From: Sinosporangium album
GTDB taxonomy: Bacteria; Actinomycetota; Actinomycetes; Streptosporangiales; Streptosporangiaceae
NCBI RefSeq assembly: GCF_900100605.1
Contig: NZ_FNCN01000039.1
Span: 1 to 54,524 of the forward strand
Length of the DNA stretch: 54,524 bases
Reading direction: 5' to 3'
Below the pieces are notes generated by a model. The model ran no database searches, was not told the DNA's origin, and saw only the letters and a program-made list of their open reading frames with translations. Positions 1 to 8,035 of this stretch are shown here, piece by piece. The first letter of the stretch is position 1, and each line of letters opens with the position of its first letter. The position numbers were made by a program, and so were the translations under genes.

Positions 1-1
1 T

Positions 2-103
2 CCTGCGAGGTGGCCGGGGGGCCTTCTGCGGGATGACTGGGAGAGGTTCGACGGGATGTGGAAGAGCGTGCTGCGGGAGTGGTTCGAGGACGAGGCCGAC
101 TAG
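2..103 (+). CDS. C-terminal end of an unidentified protein (partial)
   Basis: Only the last 33 codons are present; the 5' part lies outside the window. The frame runs from base 2 to a TAG at 101-103 and ends in an acidic, aromatic-rich tail (WFEDEAD). The strong hairpin directly after the stop supports this being the true end of a plus-strand gene. The fragment is too short to assign a family. Confidence 0.5.
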   Translation, partial: PARWPGGLLRDDWERFDGMWKSVLREWFEDEAD

Positions 104-134
104 TCCTCCGGGCGAGCGCGCGTCGCCCGGAGGA
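104..134. terminator. Rho-independent-type terminator hairpin
   Basis: A perfect 12-bp stem (104-115 with 123-134) with a 7-nt loop starts at the base after the TAG of the partial plus-strand gene. It lies between that gene and the convergent thiolase gene, so it may serve both strands. There is no clear T-run, as is common in high-GC actinomycetes. Confidence 0.7.
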
Positions 135-147
135 CCGCCTCCGGCGT

Positions 148-192
148 TGAGTCGCCTGAGTCGCCTCAGTCGGCTCAGTCGGCTCGGTCGGA
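148..192. repeat. 9-bp tandem repeats spanning the thiolase stop codon
   Basis: Five consecutive 9-mers can be read on the plus strand: TGAGTCGCC twice, TCAGTCGGC twice, then a diverged TCGGTCGGA. The thiolase stop (complement of TCA at 175-177) lies in the repeat, and the unit carrying the stop is duplicated. The two unit types differ from each other at two positions. Confidence 0.75.
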
Positions 193-1356
193 GAGCACGG
201 TCACGGCGATCGCCGCGGTGTCGTCGCCCGCGAACCCGCCCGCGTTCTCCGCCACCGCGAAGCGCGGGTCGTCCACCTGCCGCTGTCCCGACTCGCCGCG
301 CAGCTGCTGGGTCAGTTCGATGAGCTGGGCGAGGCCCGTCGCCGCGATCGGGTGCCCCCGCGACTGGAGGCCCCCGCTCGGGTTGACCGGAAGCCGTCCG
401 CCCAGCCGCGTGTCGCCGGCCGCCACCAGGTCGGCTCCGCGCCCCGGCTCGGCGAACCCGAGCTCCTCGTACGCCAGGAGCTCGTTGAACGAGGTCGAAT
501 CGTGGACCTCCGCGACGCCGATGTCCTCAGGGCCGATCCCGGCCTGGGCGTAGGCCCGGCGGGCCACCGCCTCGATGCTGGACTGCCCCGGGGAGCCCAG
601 GCCGCCCATGCCGATGGCGGTCCCGCGCACGTGGACGGGACGGCTCGCGCCGGGGCGGCGCTTCCGGGTGGTGAGGACCACGGCGGTCGCGCCGTCGCTG
701 ATCGGAGAGCACATCAGCGCCGTGATCGGAGAGACGATCACACGCGATTCCAGCACGTCCTCCACGGACAGCGGTTTGCGGTTCTGCGCCATCGGGTTCA
801 GGCCGGCGTGCTGCCGGTTCTTCACCGCGATCTCGGCCAGGGAGCGGGGATCCAGGCGGAACCTGTCGGCGTAGCGCTTGATGCGCTCGGGATAGATCGA
901 CGCGACGAACACGCTCTGCCGTCCCACGTCGATGCCCGCCTCGGCGACGCGGTCGACGTCCGCGCAGCCGTTCAGCGCCCGATAGGCCGCCGTACGGTCC
1001 TCCGCGAACAGCTTCTCCACGCCCATGACCAGCGCGGTGTCCGCCTGGCCCGCTCGCAGTGCCATCACCGCGAGGTGGAAGGCGCTGCTTGAGGAGGCGC
1101 AGGCGTTGTCGACGTTGAACACCGGCGTGCGGGACATGCCCAGCTCCCGGAACACGGTCTGGCCCACCACGCTGACCTGCCCCGTGGTCAGGGATCCGGC
1201 CACGTTCGAGGCGAAGGCGATGTCGATGTCGGCGAGGTCGACACCGCTGTCGGCCAGGGCCAGCTCGACCGCTTCACTGCCCAGCTGCTTGAGGGATCTG
1301 CCCAGGTGCCTGCCGAAGGCGGTCATGCCGACACCGGCGATCACGACCTCGGTCAT
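175..1356 (-). CDS. Thiolase family protein (SCP-x / lipid-transfer-protein type)
   Basis: A 393-residue thiolase-fold protein, probably cleaving or forming a CoA thioester of a 3-keto acid in a degradation pathway. Visible features are the nucleophile region DNACASSSS with Cys86, EVHDSTSF around His285, and the GGLQSRGHPIAATG motif with His335. The usual second catalytic Cys near the C-terminus is not obvious; the corresponding stretch reads NAGGF. This places it with SCP-x/lipid-transfer-like thiolases, whose activity is less certain than that of FadA-type enzymes. The ATG at 1356 overlaps the stop of the upstream enoyl-CoA hydratase gene by four bases (ATGA), so the two are translationally coupled. 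A longer in-frame reading to 1959 is only a shadow of the hydratase gene. Substrate unknown. Confidence 0.9.
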   Translation of the reverse strand: MTEVVIAGVGMTAFGRHLGRSLKQLGSEAVELALADSGVDLADIDIAFASNVAGSLTTGQVSVVGQTVFRELGMSRTPVFNVDNACASSSSAFHLAVMALRAGQADTALVMGVEKLFAEDRTAAYRALNGCADVDRVAEAGIDVGRQSVFVASIYPERIKRYADRFRLDPRSLAEIAVKNRQHAGLNPMAQNRKPLSVEDVLESRVIVSPITALMCSPISDGATAVVLTTRKRRPGASRPVHVRGTAIGMGGLGSPGQSSIEAVARRAYAQAGIGPEDIGVAEVHDSTSFNELLAYEELGFAEPGRGADLVAAGDTRLGGRLPVNPSGGLQSRGHPIAATGLAQLIELTQQLRGESGQRQVDDPRFAVAENAGGFAGDDTAAIAVTVLSDRAD

Positions 1357-2165
1357 CCGCGCCGCCCGTAGGTGCGGGTGAACGCCTCGACTCCCGCAGG
1401 GAAGTTGCCCCGTCGCATCGCGTCCCAGTGCACCGCCCTGTCGAGCAGCATGGCGTCGCTCAGAGGCAGGTCCGCGCCGTCGAGGATGGAGCGCTTGGCG
1501 GCGGCCACGCCGATCCGGCCCGCCTTGGCGGCCACCTGCCCCGCGAAGGTCTCGGCGCGCTCCAGGGCGCCGCCGGAGTCGCACAGTTCCTCGACGATCC
1601 CCAGGTCGCGGGCCTGGGACGGCGTCACCGGCTTGGCTTCCAGGATGAACCTGAGCGCCCGCGCGGGTCCCATGAGGCGGGCGAGGAACTGGCTGCCCCC
1701 TCCGCCGCTCGGCAGAGCGCCGAACAGGTCCATCTCCGGGACCCCGATCTTGATCCGGTCGTCGTCGGCGGCGACGCGCAGATCGCACGCGGCGGCGAGT
1801 TCCAGCCCGCCCGCCAGGGTGTGCCCGTCCATCGCGGCGACCACCAGCAGGTCGCTGCGGCGGATCCGGACGCACAGGCGGCGGAACCGGTCCATCGTGC
1901 GGTTGAAGACCTCGACCAGCCCCGCCGTACCGATCTCGCCGACCGTTTCGCTCATCCATGTCGCGTCGGCGCCGGCGGAGAACACCCGCAGGGCGCTGCC
2001 CAGCACCACGGCCGACACCGACTCATCGCGTTCCGCCTCGTCCAGGGCGGACTCCAGACTGTCGAGGAACGCCGGATCGATGGCGTTGACAGGCGGGAAC
2101 TCCATTAGCCATGTCTGGACACCGTCGGCCGACCGCACGTGCAGCTTGCCCGTTGACTCACTCAC
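1353..2165 (-). CDS. Enoyl-CoA hydratase/isomerase family protein
   Basis: A 270-residue crotonase-fold enzyme, likely acting on an acyl-CoA in the same pathway as the coupled thiolase. The oxyanion-hole segment FSAGAD lies at about 63-68. GGLELAAACDLR (about 119-130) and GVPEMDLFGALPSGGG (about 141-156) provide Glu122 and Glu144 as candidate acid/base residues. I chose the GTG at 2165 because GGGAGG sits 8 bases upstream; an in-frame ATG at 2189 has no such site. First gene of a two-gene minus-strand operon that diverges from the decarboxylase-like gene at 2323. Confidence 0.9.
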   Translation of the reverse strand: MSESTGKLHVRSADGVQTWLMEFPPVNAIDPAFLDSLESALDEAERDESVSAVVLGSALRVFSAGADATWMSETVGEIGTAGLVEVFNRTMDRFRRLCVRIRRSDLLVVAAMDGHTLAGGLELAAACDLRVAADDDRIKIGVPEMDLFGALPSGGGGSQFLARLMGPARALRFILEAKPVTPSQARDLGIVEELCDSGGALERAETFAGQVAAKAGRIGVAAAKRSILDGADLPLSDAMLLDRAVHWDAMRRGNFPAGVEAFTRTYGRRG

Positions 2166-2215
2166 TCCCGTTACCTCCCGGGGCGTCATATGCGCCGGCA
2201 ACCCGGCAAGGTAAC

Positions 2216-2245
2216 CGTATAGCAAATTCACATCAAGTGTGTCTA
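2216..2245 (-). promoter_or_regulatory. Candidate sigma70-type promoter for the hydratase-thiolase operon
   Basis: On the minus strand TAGACA (2245-2240) and TATACG (2221-2216) are 18 bases apart, which would give a leader of about 45 nt before the GTG at 2165. Only pattern matching supports this. Confidence 0.4.
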
Positions 2246-2251
2246 GGATGT
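2230..2251. promoter_or_regulatory. Candidate operator (inverted repeat) in the divergent promoter region
   Basis: ACATC (2230-2234) and GATGT (2247-2251) form an inverted repeat with a 12-bp spacer covering the -35 region of the minus-strand promoter. This is a typical placement for a TetR- or GntR-family repressor of a catabolic operon. No such regulator gene is complete in the window. Confidence 0.3.
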
Positions 2252-2322
2252 AACAAGCCTCGTCGGGGCTTCAGGCCTGCCGTCTGGAGCAGTTCGCCAC
2301 GACGAGAAGGGAGCTTCTACCT

Positions 2323-3318
2323 GTGCCATCGAAATTGCCGCTGACCTTGGCCTGCTGGGACTACGACCGGACCAACGCCCTGTTGACCGGACGCGTCCGC
2401 GCGGAGGGGATCGAGCTCAACTACCTGCCGATGATGATGCCGGAGCCCGCGTTCCGGATGCTGCGCCACGGTGAGTTCGACATCGCCGAGATGTCCCTGT
2501 CCTGGTATGCGCGCACCGTGACCCAGACGTCCCGGCCGTTCATCGCGATCCCGGTCTTCCCCTCGCGGATGTTCCGCCACTCCTGCGTCTATGTGAACGC
2601 CGACTCGGGCATCAAGGAGCCGGAGGACCTCAAGGGCAAGCGCGTCGGGTGCCCGGAATACCAGATGACCGCCGCGGTGTGGCTGAAGGGCATCCTCGCC
2701 GACCGGCACGGCGTCCCGGTGAACAGCGTCGGCTACCTCACCGGCGGGCTTGAGCAGTCCGGCCGTACCGAGACGCCGATGAACCTGCCCGCCGACATCC
2801 GGATCGAGGCCATCGGCCCCGACCAGACCCTCTCCGCCATGCTGGCCTCGGGAGAGATCGACGCGCTGTACACCGCCCACGCCCCGTCGTCGTTCACCGG
2901 AGACGGCGAAGGGCCGGTGCGGCGGCTCTGGTCCGACCCCATCGCGGTCGAACAGCACTACTTCGCCGAGACGGGCATCTTCCCGATCATGCACGTCATC
3001 GTGATCCGCCAGGACGTCTACGAGGCACACCGCTGGGTGGCGCGATCCCTCATGAAGGCCTTCGAGGAGGCGCGCGACATCGCACGGGCCGAGTTGTTCG
3101 AGTCGACGGCGCTGAAAACGATGCTGCCCTGGCAGCCTCTCTGGGCCGAGCAGTCGCGCGCCCTGCTCGGCGGTCAGTTCTGGCCATACGGCCTGCGCGA
3201 GAACGAGAAGGTCCTGGATACATTCCTGCGCTACTCGTTCGAGCAGGGATTGTCGGAACGCCGCCTCGCGCCGGAGGAGCTGTTCGCTCCCGAGACGCTC
3301 GACGTGGCGGTCATCTGA
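2323..3318 (+). CDS. 4,5-dihydroxyphthalate decarboxylase-like / periplasmic-binding-fold protein
   Basis: A 331-residue protein without a signal peptide. Overall it resembles the 4,5-dihydroxyphthalate decarboxylase-like family, which shares the fold of ABC solute-binding proteins. Recognisable parts are the opening (LPLTLACWDYDRT), the EMSLSWYAR segment, GIKEPEDLKGKRVG, typical of ligand-binding lobes, and the SGEIDALYTAHAP stretch. The GTG at 2323 follows GAAGGGAG by about 9 bases. The stop overlaps the amidase start by one base (TGATG), so both are made from one message. Either a decarboxylase or a small-molecule binding enzyme is possible; the substrate cannot be read from sequence. Confidence 0.8.
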   Translation: MPSKLPLTLACWDYDRTNALLTGRVRAEGIELNYLPMMMPEPAFRMLRHGEFDIAEMSLSWYARTVTQTSRPFIAIPVFPSRMFRHSCVYVNADSGIKEPEDLKGKRVGCPEYQMTAAVWLKGILADRHGVPVNSVGYLTGGLEQSGRTETPMNLPADIRIEAIGPDQTLSAMLASGEIDALYTAHAPSSFTGDGEGPVRRLWSDPIAVEQHYFAETGIFPIMHVIVIRQDVYEAHRWVARSLMKAFEEARDIARAELFESTALKTMLPWQPLWAEQSRALLGGQFWPYGLRENEKVLDTFLRYSFEQGLSERRLAPEELFAPETLDVAVI

Positions 3319-4808
3319 TGGGGGCGCCGGTGGAGGCGGGTGCCTCGTTCTTCGACAGCGCCGAACCCATCCAGCCGTTCGACCCGATCATCTTGGCCGG
3401 GGATCCGACGTGGCGCCAGTTCGTGATCCCCGATGCGAGGGCGGTCCGTGCGCCGCGCGGAGAGCCGGACGACCTGGTATGGGCCGGAGCCGCCGACATC
3501 GCGCGTTGGCATGCCGCGGGTCGGATCGACACGGCGGCCGTCATACGAGCGTTCCTCGACCACGCCGCCGCGGCCCCCTCGGTGATCAACGCCTTCGTCA
3601 CCGAGACCTTGGCCCACGCCGACCTCGCTGGAGAGCCCGACGGCAGGCTCGCGGGGGTCCCCGTCGGCCTGAAGGACGCGATCGACGCGGCGCGGGTCCC
3701 GTCGATGTGCAGTTCGCCCGTCTTCAAGGACAGGATCCCCGACGAGGACGCCCCTGCCTGGGGGCGTCTCCGGAAAGCCGGCGCGCTGCTGGCCGGCAAG
3801 ACCGGCATGCCGCAGTTCTCCGGGGCGATGTCCACGAACGAGTTCAATGGACCGGTCGTGAACCCCTGGACCCTCCAGCATGACTCGGGCGGTTCGAGTA
3901 GTGGATCGGGGGCGGCCGTCGCGGCCGGACTGTGCACGATCGCGCTGGGCACCGACACCGGAGGGTCGGTCCGGATCCCGGCCGCGTGCTGCGGTGTCGT
4001 CGGCTTCAAGCCGACGTTCGGCACGGTGTCCACGGACGGGGTGTTCCCGATGTCCCCCAGCCTGGACCAGGTCGGGCCCATCGCGCGCAGTGTGCGTGAC
4101 TGCGCGCTGGCCGTCGATCTCATGACGGGCTCGCAGCTCGAACGCGCGGCCCTCAGCGGTGAGGGCGCCGACCTGCGCGGCCTGCGGGTGGGGGTTCCCC
4201 GGAGCTGGCTGCCGGTGTTGCAGCCGGCGGTCTCCGCCGCGTTCGAGGAGGCGCTGAGTCAGCTGGAAGAGCTCGGAGCGGAGGTCTTCGACGTCGACCT
4301 GCCCGAAATGGAAGGGCTCATCGAGGTCAACCGCACGTTCGCCCATGGTGAGCAGGCGAGGATACATGACCCCCTGCGCATGCTGCCGGGCTACTCGGAC
4401 GGGCTGCGGAAGTACACCGACCGCGGACGGCCGGTCACGGTGGCGCGATACCGCACGGCGCAGCGGGAACGCATCGAGCTGACCCGTCGCGCCGGTGAGG
4501 TCTGGCGGCAGGCGGACGTCCTCGCCTGGCCCACCCTGGCCTATACGGCTCCGCCGGTCGGCGCGACGGAAGTCGTGGTCGGGGACACCCGATACCCGGC
4601 GGCCACGCAGATGGTCTACATGAACGCGGCGTTGAACGTCACCGGTTGGCCGGCGATCAGCGTGCCCTGCGGGTTCGATCACCAGGGTTTGCCGATCGGG
4701 TTGCAGGTCACCGCCCCGCCGGCCAGGGACGACCTCGTGTGCTTCGTCGCCGCGGCCTACGAGGGCGCGACCGAGCACCATACGGTCCGCCCGCCGTGGG
4801 CGCGCTGA
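3318..4808 (+). CDS. Amidase (amidase-signature family)
   Basis: A 496-residue amidase-signature hydrolase that releases ammonia or an amine from a carboxamide. The Ser-cisSer-Lys triad is visible: Lys119 in GVPVGLKDAID, the cis-Ser in HDSGGSSSGSG (about 193), and the nucleophile in GTDTGGSVRIPA (Ser217). Length is normal for the family. There is no evidence that it is GatA: no gatB or gatC is nearby and the neighbours are catabolic. Coupled to the decarboxylase-like gene by a one-base overlap. The likely role is to open an amide in a xenobiotic or natural-product substrate before acyl-CoA degradation by the divergent operon; this is inference. Confidence 0.9.
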   Translation: MGAPVEAGASFFDSAEPIQPFDPIILAGDPTWRQFVIPDARAVRAPRGEPDDLVWAGAADIARWHAAGRIDTAAVIRAFLDHAAAAPSVINAFVTETLAHADLAGEPDGRLAGVPVGLKDAIDAARVPSMCSSPVFKDRIPDEDAPAWGRLRKAGALLAGKTGMPQFSGAMSTNEFNGPVVNPWTLQHDSGGSSSGSGAAVAAGLCTIALGTDTGGSVRIPAACCGVVGFKPTFGTVSTDGVFPMSPSLDQVGPIARSVRDCALAVDLMTGSQLERAALSGEGADLRGLRVGVPRSWLPVLQPAVSAAFEEALSQLEELGAEVFDVDLPEMEGLIEVNRTFAHGEQARIHDPLRMLPGYSDGLRKYTDRGRPVTVARYRTAQRERIELTRRAGEVWRQADVLAWPTLAYTAPPVGATEVVVGDTRYPAATQMVYMNAALNVTGWPAISVPCGFDHQGLPIGLQVTAPPARDDLVCFVAAAYEGATEHHTVRPPWAR

Positions 4809-4857
4809 GACGCCGTCTCATCCGCGACCGCTGATCACGGCCGGGGAAGGGAATCGT

Positions 4858-4887
4858 GCCCGCCGGGCCTCGCGAGGCCCGGCGGGC
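4858..4887. terminator. Bidirectional terminator between amidase and lipoprotein genes
   Basis: A perfect 13-bp GC stem (4858-4870 with 4875-4887) around CGCG, between the convergent amidase (plus) and lipoprotein (minus) genes. Confidence 0.8.
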
Positions 4888-4918
4888 GGCGTTCCCGGAG
4901 ATCCCCGGCCGGCGCCTG

Positions 4919-5419
4919 TCAGGGGTCGGTCTTTTTCTTGGAATACAACGTGATCACGGTTTCGGAAGAGGCGCGTGATCCCGCTTTCGGGCTCTGCGAC
5001 TGGACCACCCAATTTCGGTCCCACACCATAAGCCGTTTCTGGCCGGTCGCGTCCACCTCCCTCAGGCGGTAGAAACCGGCGGCCTGGAGCCTGTCCTGTG
5101 CGCGCTGGTGGTTCATGCCCACCACATTGGGGATGACCTTGACTTTGTCCGCCTTCGCCGGAGCCTCGGGCGCCTCCGGCGCGGCGGGCGCGGCGGGCGC
5201 GGCCGGGGCGTGGGCCTCGGCGGCGTCCGGCGCCGCGGGTGCGGCGGGCGCCGCCTGGGCCGGAGCCGGCGGGGGAGTGGCGGTCACCGTGGCGAACACG
5301 GTGACGGCGGGGGCGGACTGCGCCGGCGGAGTGCTCCCGCAGGAGACCGTTGCCAGGGCCGCGAGTGCGAGGACGCAGAGTCGGGACGTCGCTGTGGAGG
5401 CAGCCTCTTTCCAGGTCAT
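4919..5419 (-). CDS. Secreted lipoprotein with a C-terminal PASTA-like domain
   Basis: A 166-residue predicted lipoprotein. Residues 1-27 form a type II signal peptide ending in ATVSC, with Cys27 the lipidation site. A flexible linker made almost wholly of Ala, Pro and Glu follows (about 40-90). A single PASTA-like module completes it (about 92-161: VIPNVVGMNHQRAQDRLQAAGF, then QSQSPKAGSRASSETVITLY). PASTA domains normally bind muropeptides or beta-lactam-like ligands on Ser/Thr kinases and penicillin-binding proteins; here the module is free-standing on the outer membrane face. The ATG at 5419 has GGAAGGG 8 bases upstream; the in-frame ATG at 5437 lacks a site. It stands alone, with a terminator at its end. 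Role unknown. Confidence 0.8.
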   Translation of the reverse strand: MTWKEAASTATSRLCVLALAALATVSCGSTPPAQSAPAVTVFATVTATPPPAPAQAAPAAPAAPDAAEAHAPAAPAAPAAPEAPEAPAKADKVKVIPNVVGMNHQRAQDRLQAAGFYRLREVDATGQKRLMVWDRNWVVQSQSPKAGSRASSETVITLYSKKKTDP

Positions 5420-5694
5420 GGTGTTGCCCTTCCTCATTGTTTCAGGGGTAAGGGGAAACGCGTTCTCCTCTAGCACACTATCCGCGGGATGCGTCGGGCG
5501 GGCCTCCTTTCCGGCGACGGTAAGGAGGCGGAACCCGTCGTGGGAATGCCTTTCTCGCTTCTAGCCCGAATACAGAAATATGTGCTCTGAGTTGGAAATC
5601 TAAGGAAATTCCCAGGTGGCGGGAGGTCGGAACGGCCGCGGTCCCGCTGCGGTCCCGACGTGTTCCCACCGCGGTTCCGACGTGTTCCCCCGGG

Positions 5695-6396
5695 TCAGCC
5701 GTTGCCGTCGAGGAGGCCGGCGTCGTGGACGAGAAGGGCGATCTGCACCCGGTTGTTGAGGCCGAGCTTGGCCAGGATGCTCGATACGTGCGTCTTGACC
5801 GTGGGCAGGCTGACGTGCAGCATCGCCCCGATCTCGGCGTTCGACCGGCCCTGGCCGACCGCGACGGCCACCTCGCGCTCCCTGTCGCCGAGGCCGTCGA
5901 GGCGCCGCCGGGCCCGGGTCCGGCGCAGGTCCACGCCGGGTTCGGCGACGCGAGCGATGAGACGGCGCATCACCGAAGGGGAGAGCGCCGGGCGGCCCCG
6001 TGCGACCTGGCGCACGGCGGCCACGATCTCACCCGGCGGGGTGTCCTTCAACAGGAATCCGGCGGCCCCGGCGCGCAGCGCGCGCAGCACATGCTCGTCG
6101 GCGTCGAACGTGGTGAGGATGATGACCTCCGGCGCCGGCGTGAGGGCGCGGAGCCGCTCGGTGGCCGTCAGACCGCCCATCACCGGCATCCGGATGTCCA
6201 TGAGCACCACGTCGGGCCGGCGGGCCTCCACCAGAGGCAGCGCCTGCGAGCCGTCGCCGGCCTCGCCCACGATGCGGATGTCGGCGGCCGGGGCCAGCAT
6301 CATCGCGAGCCCGGCCCGCACCAGCGGGTCGTCGTCGACGATGAGGAGGTCCACCTGGTCGGCCTCTGCGGCGGTCACGAATGCCAGGGTAGCCAT
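5695..6396 (-). CDS. NarL/LuxR-family response regulator
   Basis: A 233-residue two-component regulator. The receiver domain has the acidic pair in LLIVDDDP, the phospho-acceptor in PDVVLMDIRMP and the conserved Lys in LLKDTPPG. The C-terminal LuxR-type helix-turn-helix reads LGDREREVAVAVGQGRSNAEIG and LPTVKTHVSSILAKLGL. It overlaps the end of the histidine kinase gene by 22 bases and is clearly its partner. The ATG at 6396 follows GGCAGGTG at a good distance; a GTG at 6378, overlapping the kinase stop as GTGA, is an alternative. The regulon is unknown; the adjacent small membrane protein is one candidate. Confidence 0.92.
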   Translation of the reverse strand: MATLAFVTAAEADQVDLLIVDDDPLVRAGLAMMLAPAADIRIVGEAGDGSQALPLVEARRPDVVLMDIRMPVMGGLTATERLRALTPAPEVIILTTFDADEHVLRALRAGAAGFLLKDTPPGEIVAAVRQVARGRPALSPSVMRRLIARVAEPGVDLRRTRARRRLDGLGDREREVAVAVGQGRSNAEIGAMLHVSLPTVKTHVSSILAKLGLNNRVQIALLVHDAGLLDGNG

Positions 6397-7643
6397 GCCG
6401 ACACCTGCCAGCCACCCGCCGAGGTGGGACCGTACGCCAGGCGGCCCCCCAGGAGGGCGACCCGCTCGCCGAGTCCGACCAGGCCGACGCCGCCCCCCTC
6501 GGAGGGGCCGGACGCCCGATCGACGGGCTCGGCCCCACGCGCCGCGACGGCACCGACCGGGCCCGCCGCGCCGGGGTCGGCCGCATCCGCTCCGGGGCCC
6601 GGCTTCCGGGCGGTCGCCGTACGGCTCTCGGGGGCCGTGGCCGGGAGAGTGCTGCGGACCTCGACGGTAAGCCCCTCACCGGGAGCGCCGCGCACCAGGA
6701 CGTGCGCCGCCGCGCCCGGCGCGTGCTTGCGGACGTTCGTCAGCGACTCCTGGACGATCCGGTAGACCGTGCGCCCCGCGACCTCGGGGATGGCGTCCGC
6801 CAGGTCCTCGTCCACCGACACCCGCGTCCCGGCCTCGGCGGCCTCGGCGGCGAGTTCGCGGACATCGGCCAGAGTCGGCTGGGGCAGCTCGCCGACGGGG
6901 GCGCGCAGGATGCCGATGACCTCGCGCAGGTCCTGCAGGGCCCGGTGCGCGTTCTCGCGGATCACCTCGGCGGCGCGTGCGACCTCCTCAGGCGAGGCGT
7001 CACGGTTGTAGCCCAGCGCCCCGGCGTGGACGCTCAGCAGGGACAGCCGGTGCCCGAGGACGTCGTGGATCTCCCGGGCGAGCGTGTCGCGGACGGCGTG
7101 CTGCGCCTGCTCGGCGCGGAGCCGCGCCTCGGTCTCGGCCCGCGCGGCACGGTCGCGCAGCGACAGGATGAGCTGACGGCGGTGATGGATGAACAGGCCC
7201 CAGCCGACGGCTGCGCTGTAGGCCGACACCCCGATGAGCCAGGTGGTCAGGGCGGAGTCCCCCGGGTAGAGACGGAACGCGACAAAAACGACCCCACTGA
7301 GCTGGGTGAGTCCGAACACGCGGACGCTGACGAGGGGCGGCCGGTGCACCGCGACCGTGAACACGGCCACGAGCGCCGCCCCGCTGACGAACTCGGAATA
7401 CGTCGAGACCGCGATCAGCACGATCGCGAGCGTGACCGGTCGGCGCCGCCGCACCCACACCGCCGCACAGCCGAGGACGCCCGTGAGCTGGTCCACGGCA
7501 AGGATCACCTCCTGATGCGGCGGCATGGGGGCATCGGCGCGTTCGGCGGCGGCGAGTAAGCCCACGAGTACGGCGAATGCGAACAGGCCGGTGTCGACCG
7601 CCCAGTCACGCAGTCCTCTCCGGCGCGGCGGCGTGCTCGTCAC
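6375..7643 (-). CDS. Membrane sensor histidine kinase (HisKA_3 / NarX-DesK type)
   Basis: A 422-residue sensor kinase. The N-terminal half has about five membrane segments, with little sequence outside the bilayer, as in DesK-like sensors of membrane or intramembrane signals. The dimerisation/phosphotransfer box is TLAREIHDVLGHRLSLL and the ATP-binding N-box is QESLTNVRKHA. A low-complexity Ala/Gly/Pro insert of about 50 residues separates this from the GLVGLGERVALLGG G-box. I chose the GTG at 7643 (GAGGAG about 11 bases upstream). The longer reading from ATG 7712 overlaps the preceding gene as ATGA, but its first 23 codons use rare A/T-ending codons and look non-coding. Confidence 0.88.
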   Translation of the reverse strand: MTSTPPRRRGLRDWAVDTGLFAFAVLVGLLAAAERADAPMPPHQEVILAVDQLTGVLGCAAVWVRRRRPVTLAIVLIAVSTYSEFVSGAALVAVFTVAVHRPPLVSVRVFGLTQLSGVVFVAFRLYPGDSALTTWLIGVSAYSAAVGWGLFIHHRRQLILSLRDRAARAETEARLRAEQAQHAVRDTLAREIHDVLGHRLSLLSVHAGALGYNRDASPEEVARAAEVIRENAHRALQDLREVIGILRAPVGELPQPTLADVRELAAEAAEAGTRVSVDEDLADAIPEVAGRTVYRIVQESLTNVRKHAPGAAAHVLVRGAPGEGLTVEVRSTLPATAPESRTATARKPGPGADAADPGAAGPVGAVAARGAEPVDRASGPSEGGGVGLVGLGERVALLGGRLAYGPTSAGGWQVSAWLPWHS

Positions 7644-7708
7644 GGGAAGCTCGTCTCCTCGCCCAGAGAGCCCTGGGGGTGATGATGGGGTTCGCCCAAG
7701 GAGCCTGA

Positions 7709-7936
7709 TCATTCTCGGGCCCGCCGGGAGGCCAGCAGCATAAGGGCTCCCAGGCCGGCCACGCCCAGGTTGGCGTAGAGCTCGTAGCCGTCGAAGACCG
7801 GCGCCGGTTCGATGACGTGGCGGTTGAGCGCGTTGAGCACCAGGCCCATCAGGGGCTGGGCGGCCACATGGTCGAGGGCCCCGCTCACCCCCACTACGAC
7901 GAGGAGGAAACCGGCGAAAGTCAGGGGATTCCGCAT
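7709..7936 (-). CDS. Small membrane protein of unknown function
   Basis: About 75 residues with two hydrophobic segments (FAGFLLVVVGVSGALDHVA and LGVAGLGALMLLASR) separated by a short loop. No family recognised. It lies just upstream of the histidine kinase gene on the same strand and probably heads that operon, so it could be a sensor accessory or a target. The ATG at 7936 has no ribosome-binding site, but a -10-like TAGCGT ends 7 bases upstream, consistent with leaderless translation. A longer start at 7972 is possible. Confidence 0.6.
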   Translation of the reverse strand: MRNPLTFAGFLLVVVGVSGALDHVAAQPLMGLVLNALNRHVIEPAPVFDGYELYANLGVAGLGALMLLASRRARE

Positions 7937-7943
7937 GCCGACG

Positions 7944-7949
7944 ACGCTA
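7944..7949 (-). promoter_or_regulatory. -10 element for leaderless transcription of the small membrane protein gene
   Basis: TAGCGT on the minus strand ends 7 bases before the ATG at 7936, with an ATGACC at -35 spacing (17 bases). This places the transcript start at about the A of the ATG. Confidence 0.35.
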
Positions 7950-8035
7950 GAGGCGCGCCCGCCGCGGGTCATCGGTCATGAGGAGCGCCGAATCCGACCG
8001 AAGTATGACTCGGACCGGCGGCACGCCGACCGCGG

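Noticed and set aside
3318-4808. GatA subunit of the amidotransferase for Asn/Gln-tRNA
   Set aside because: Amidase-signature motifs fit, but gatB/gatC are absent and the context is catabolic.
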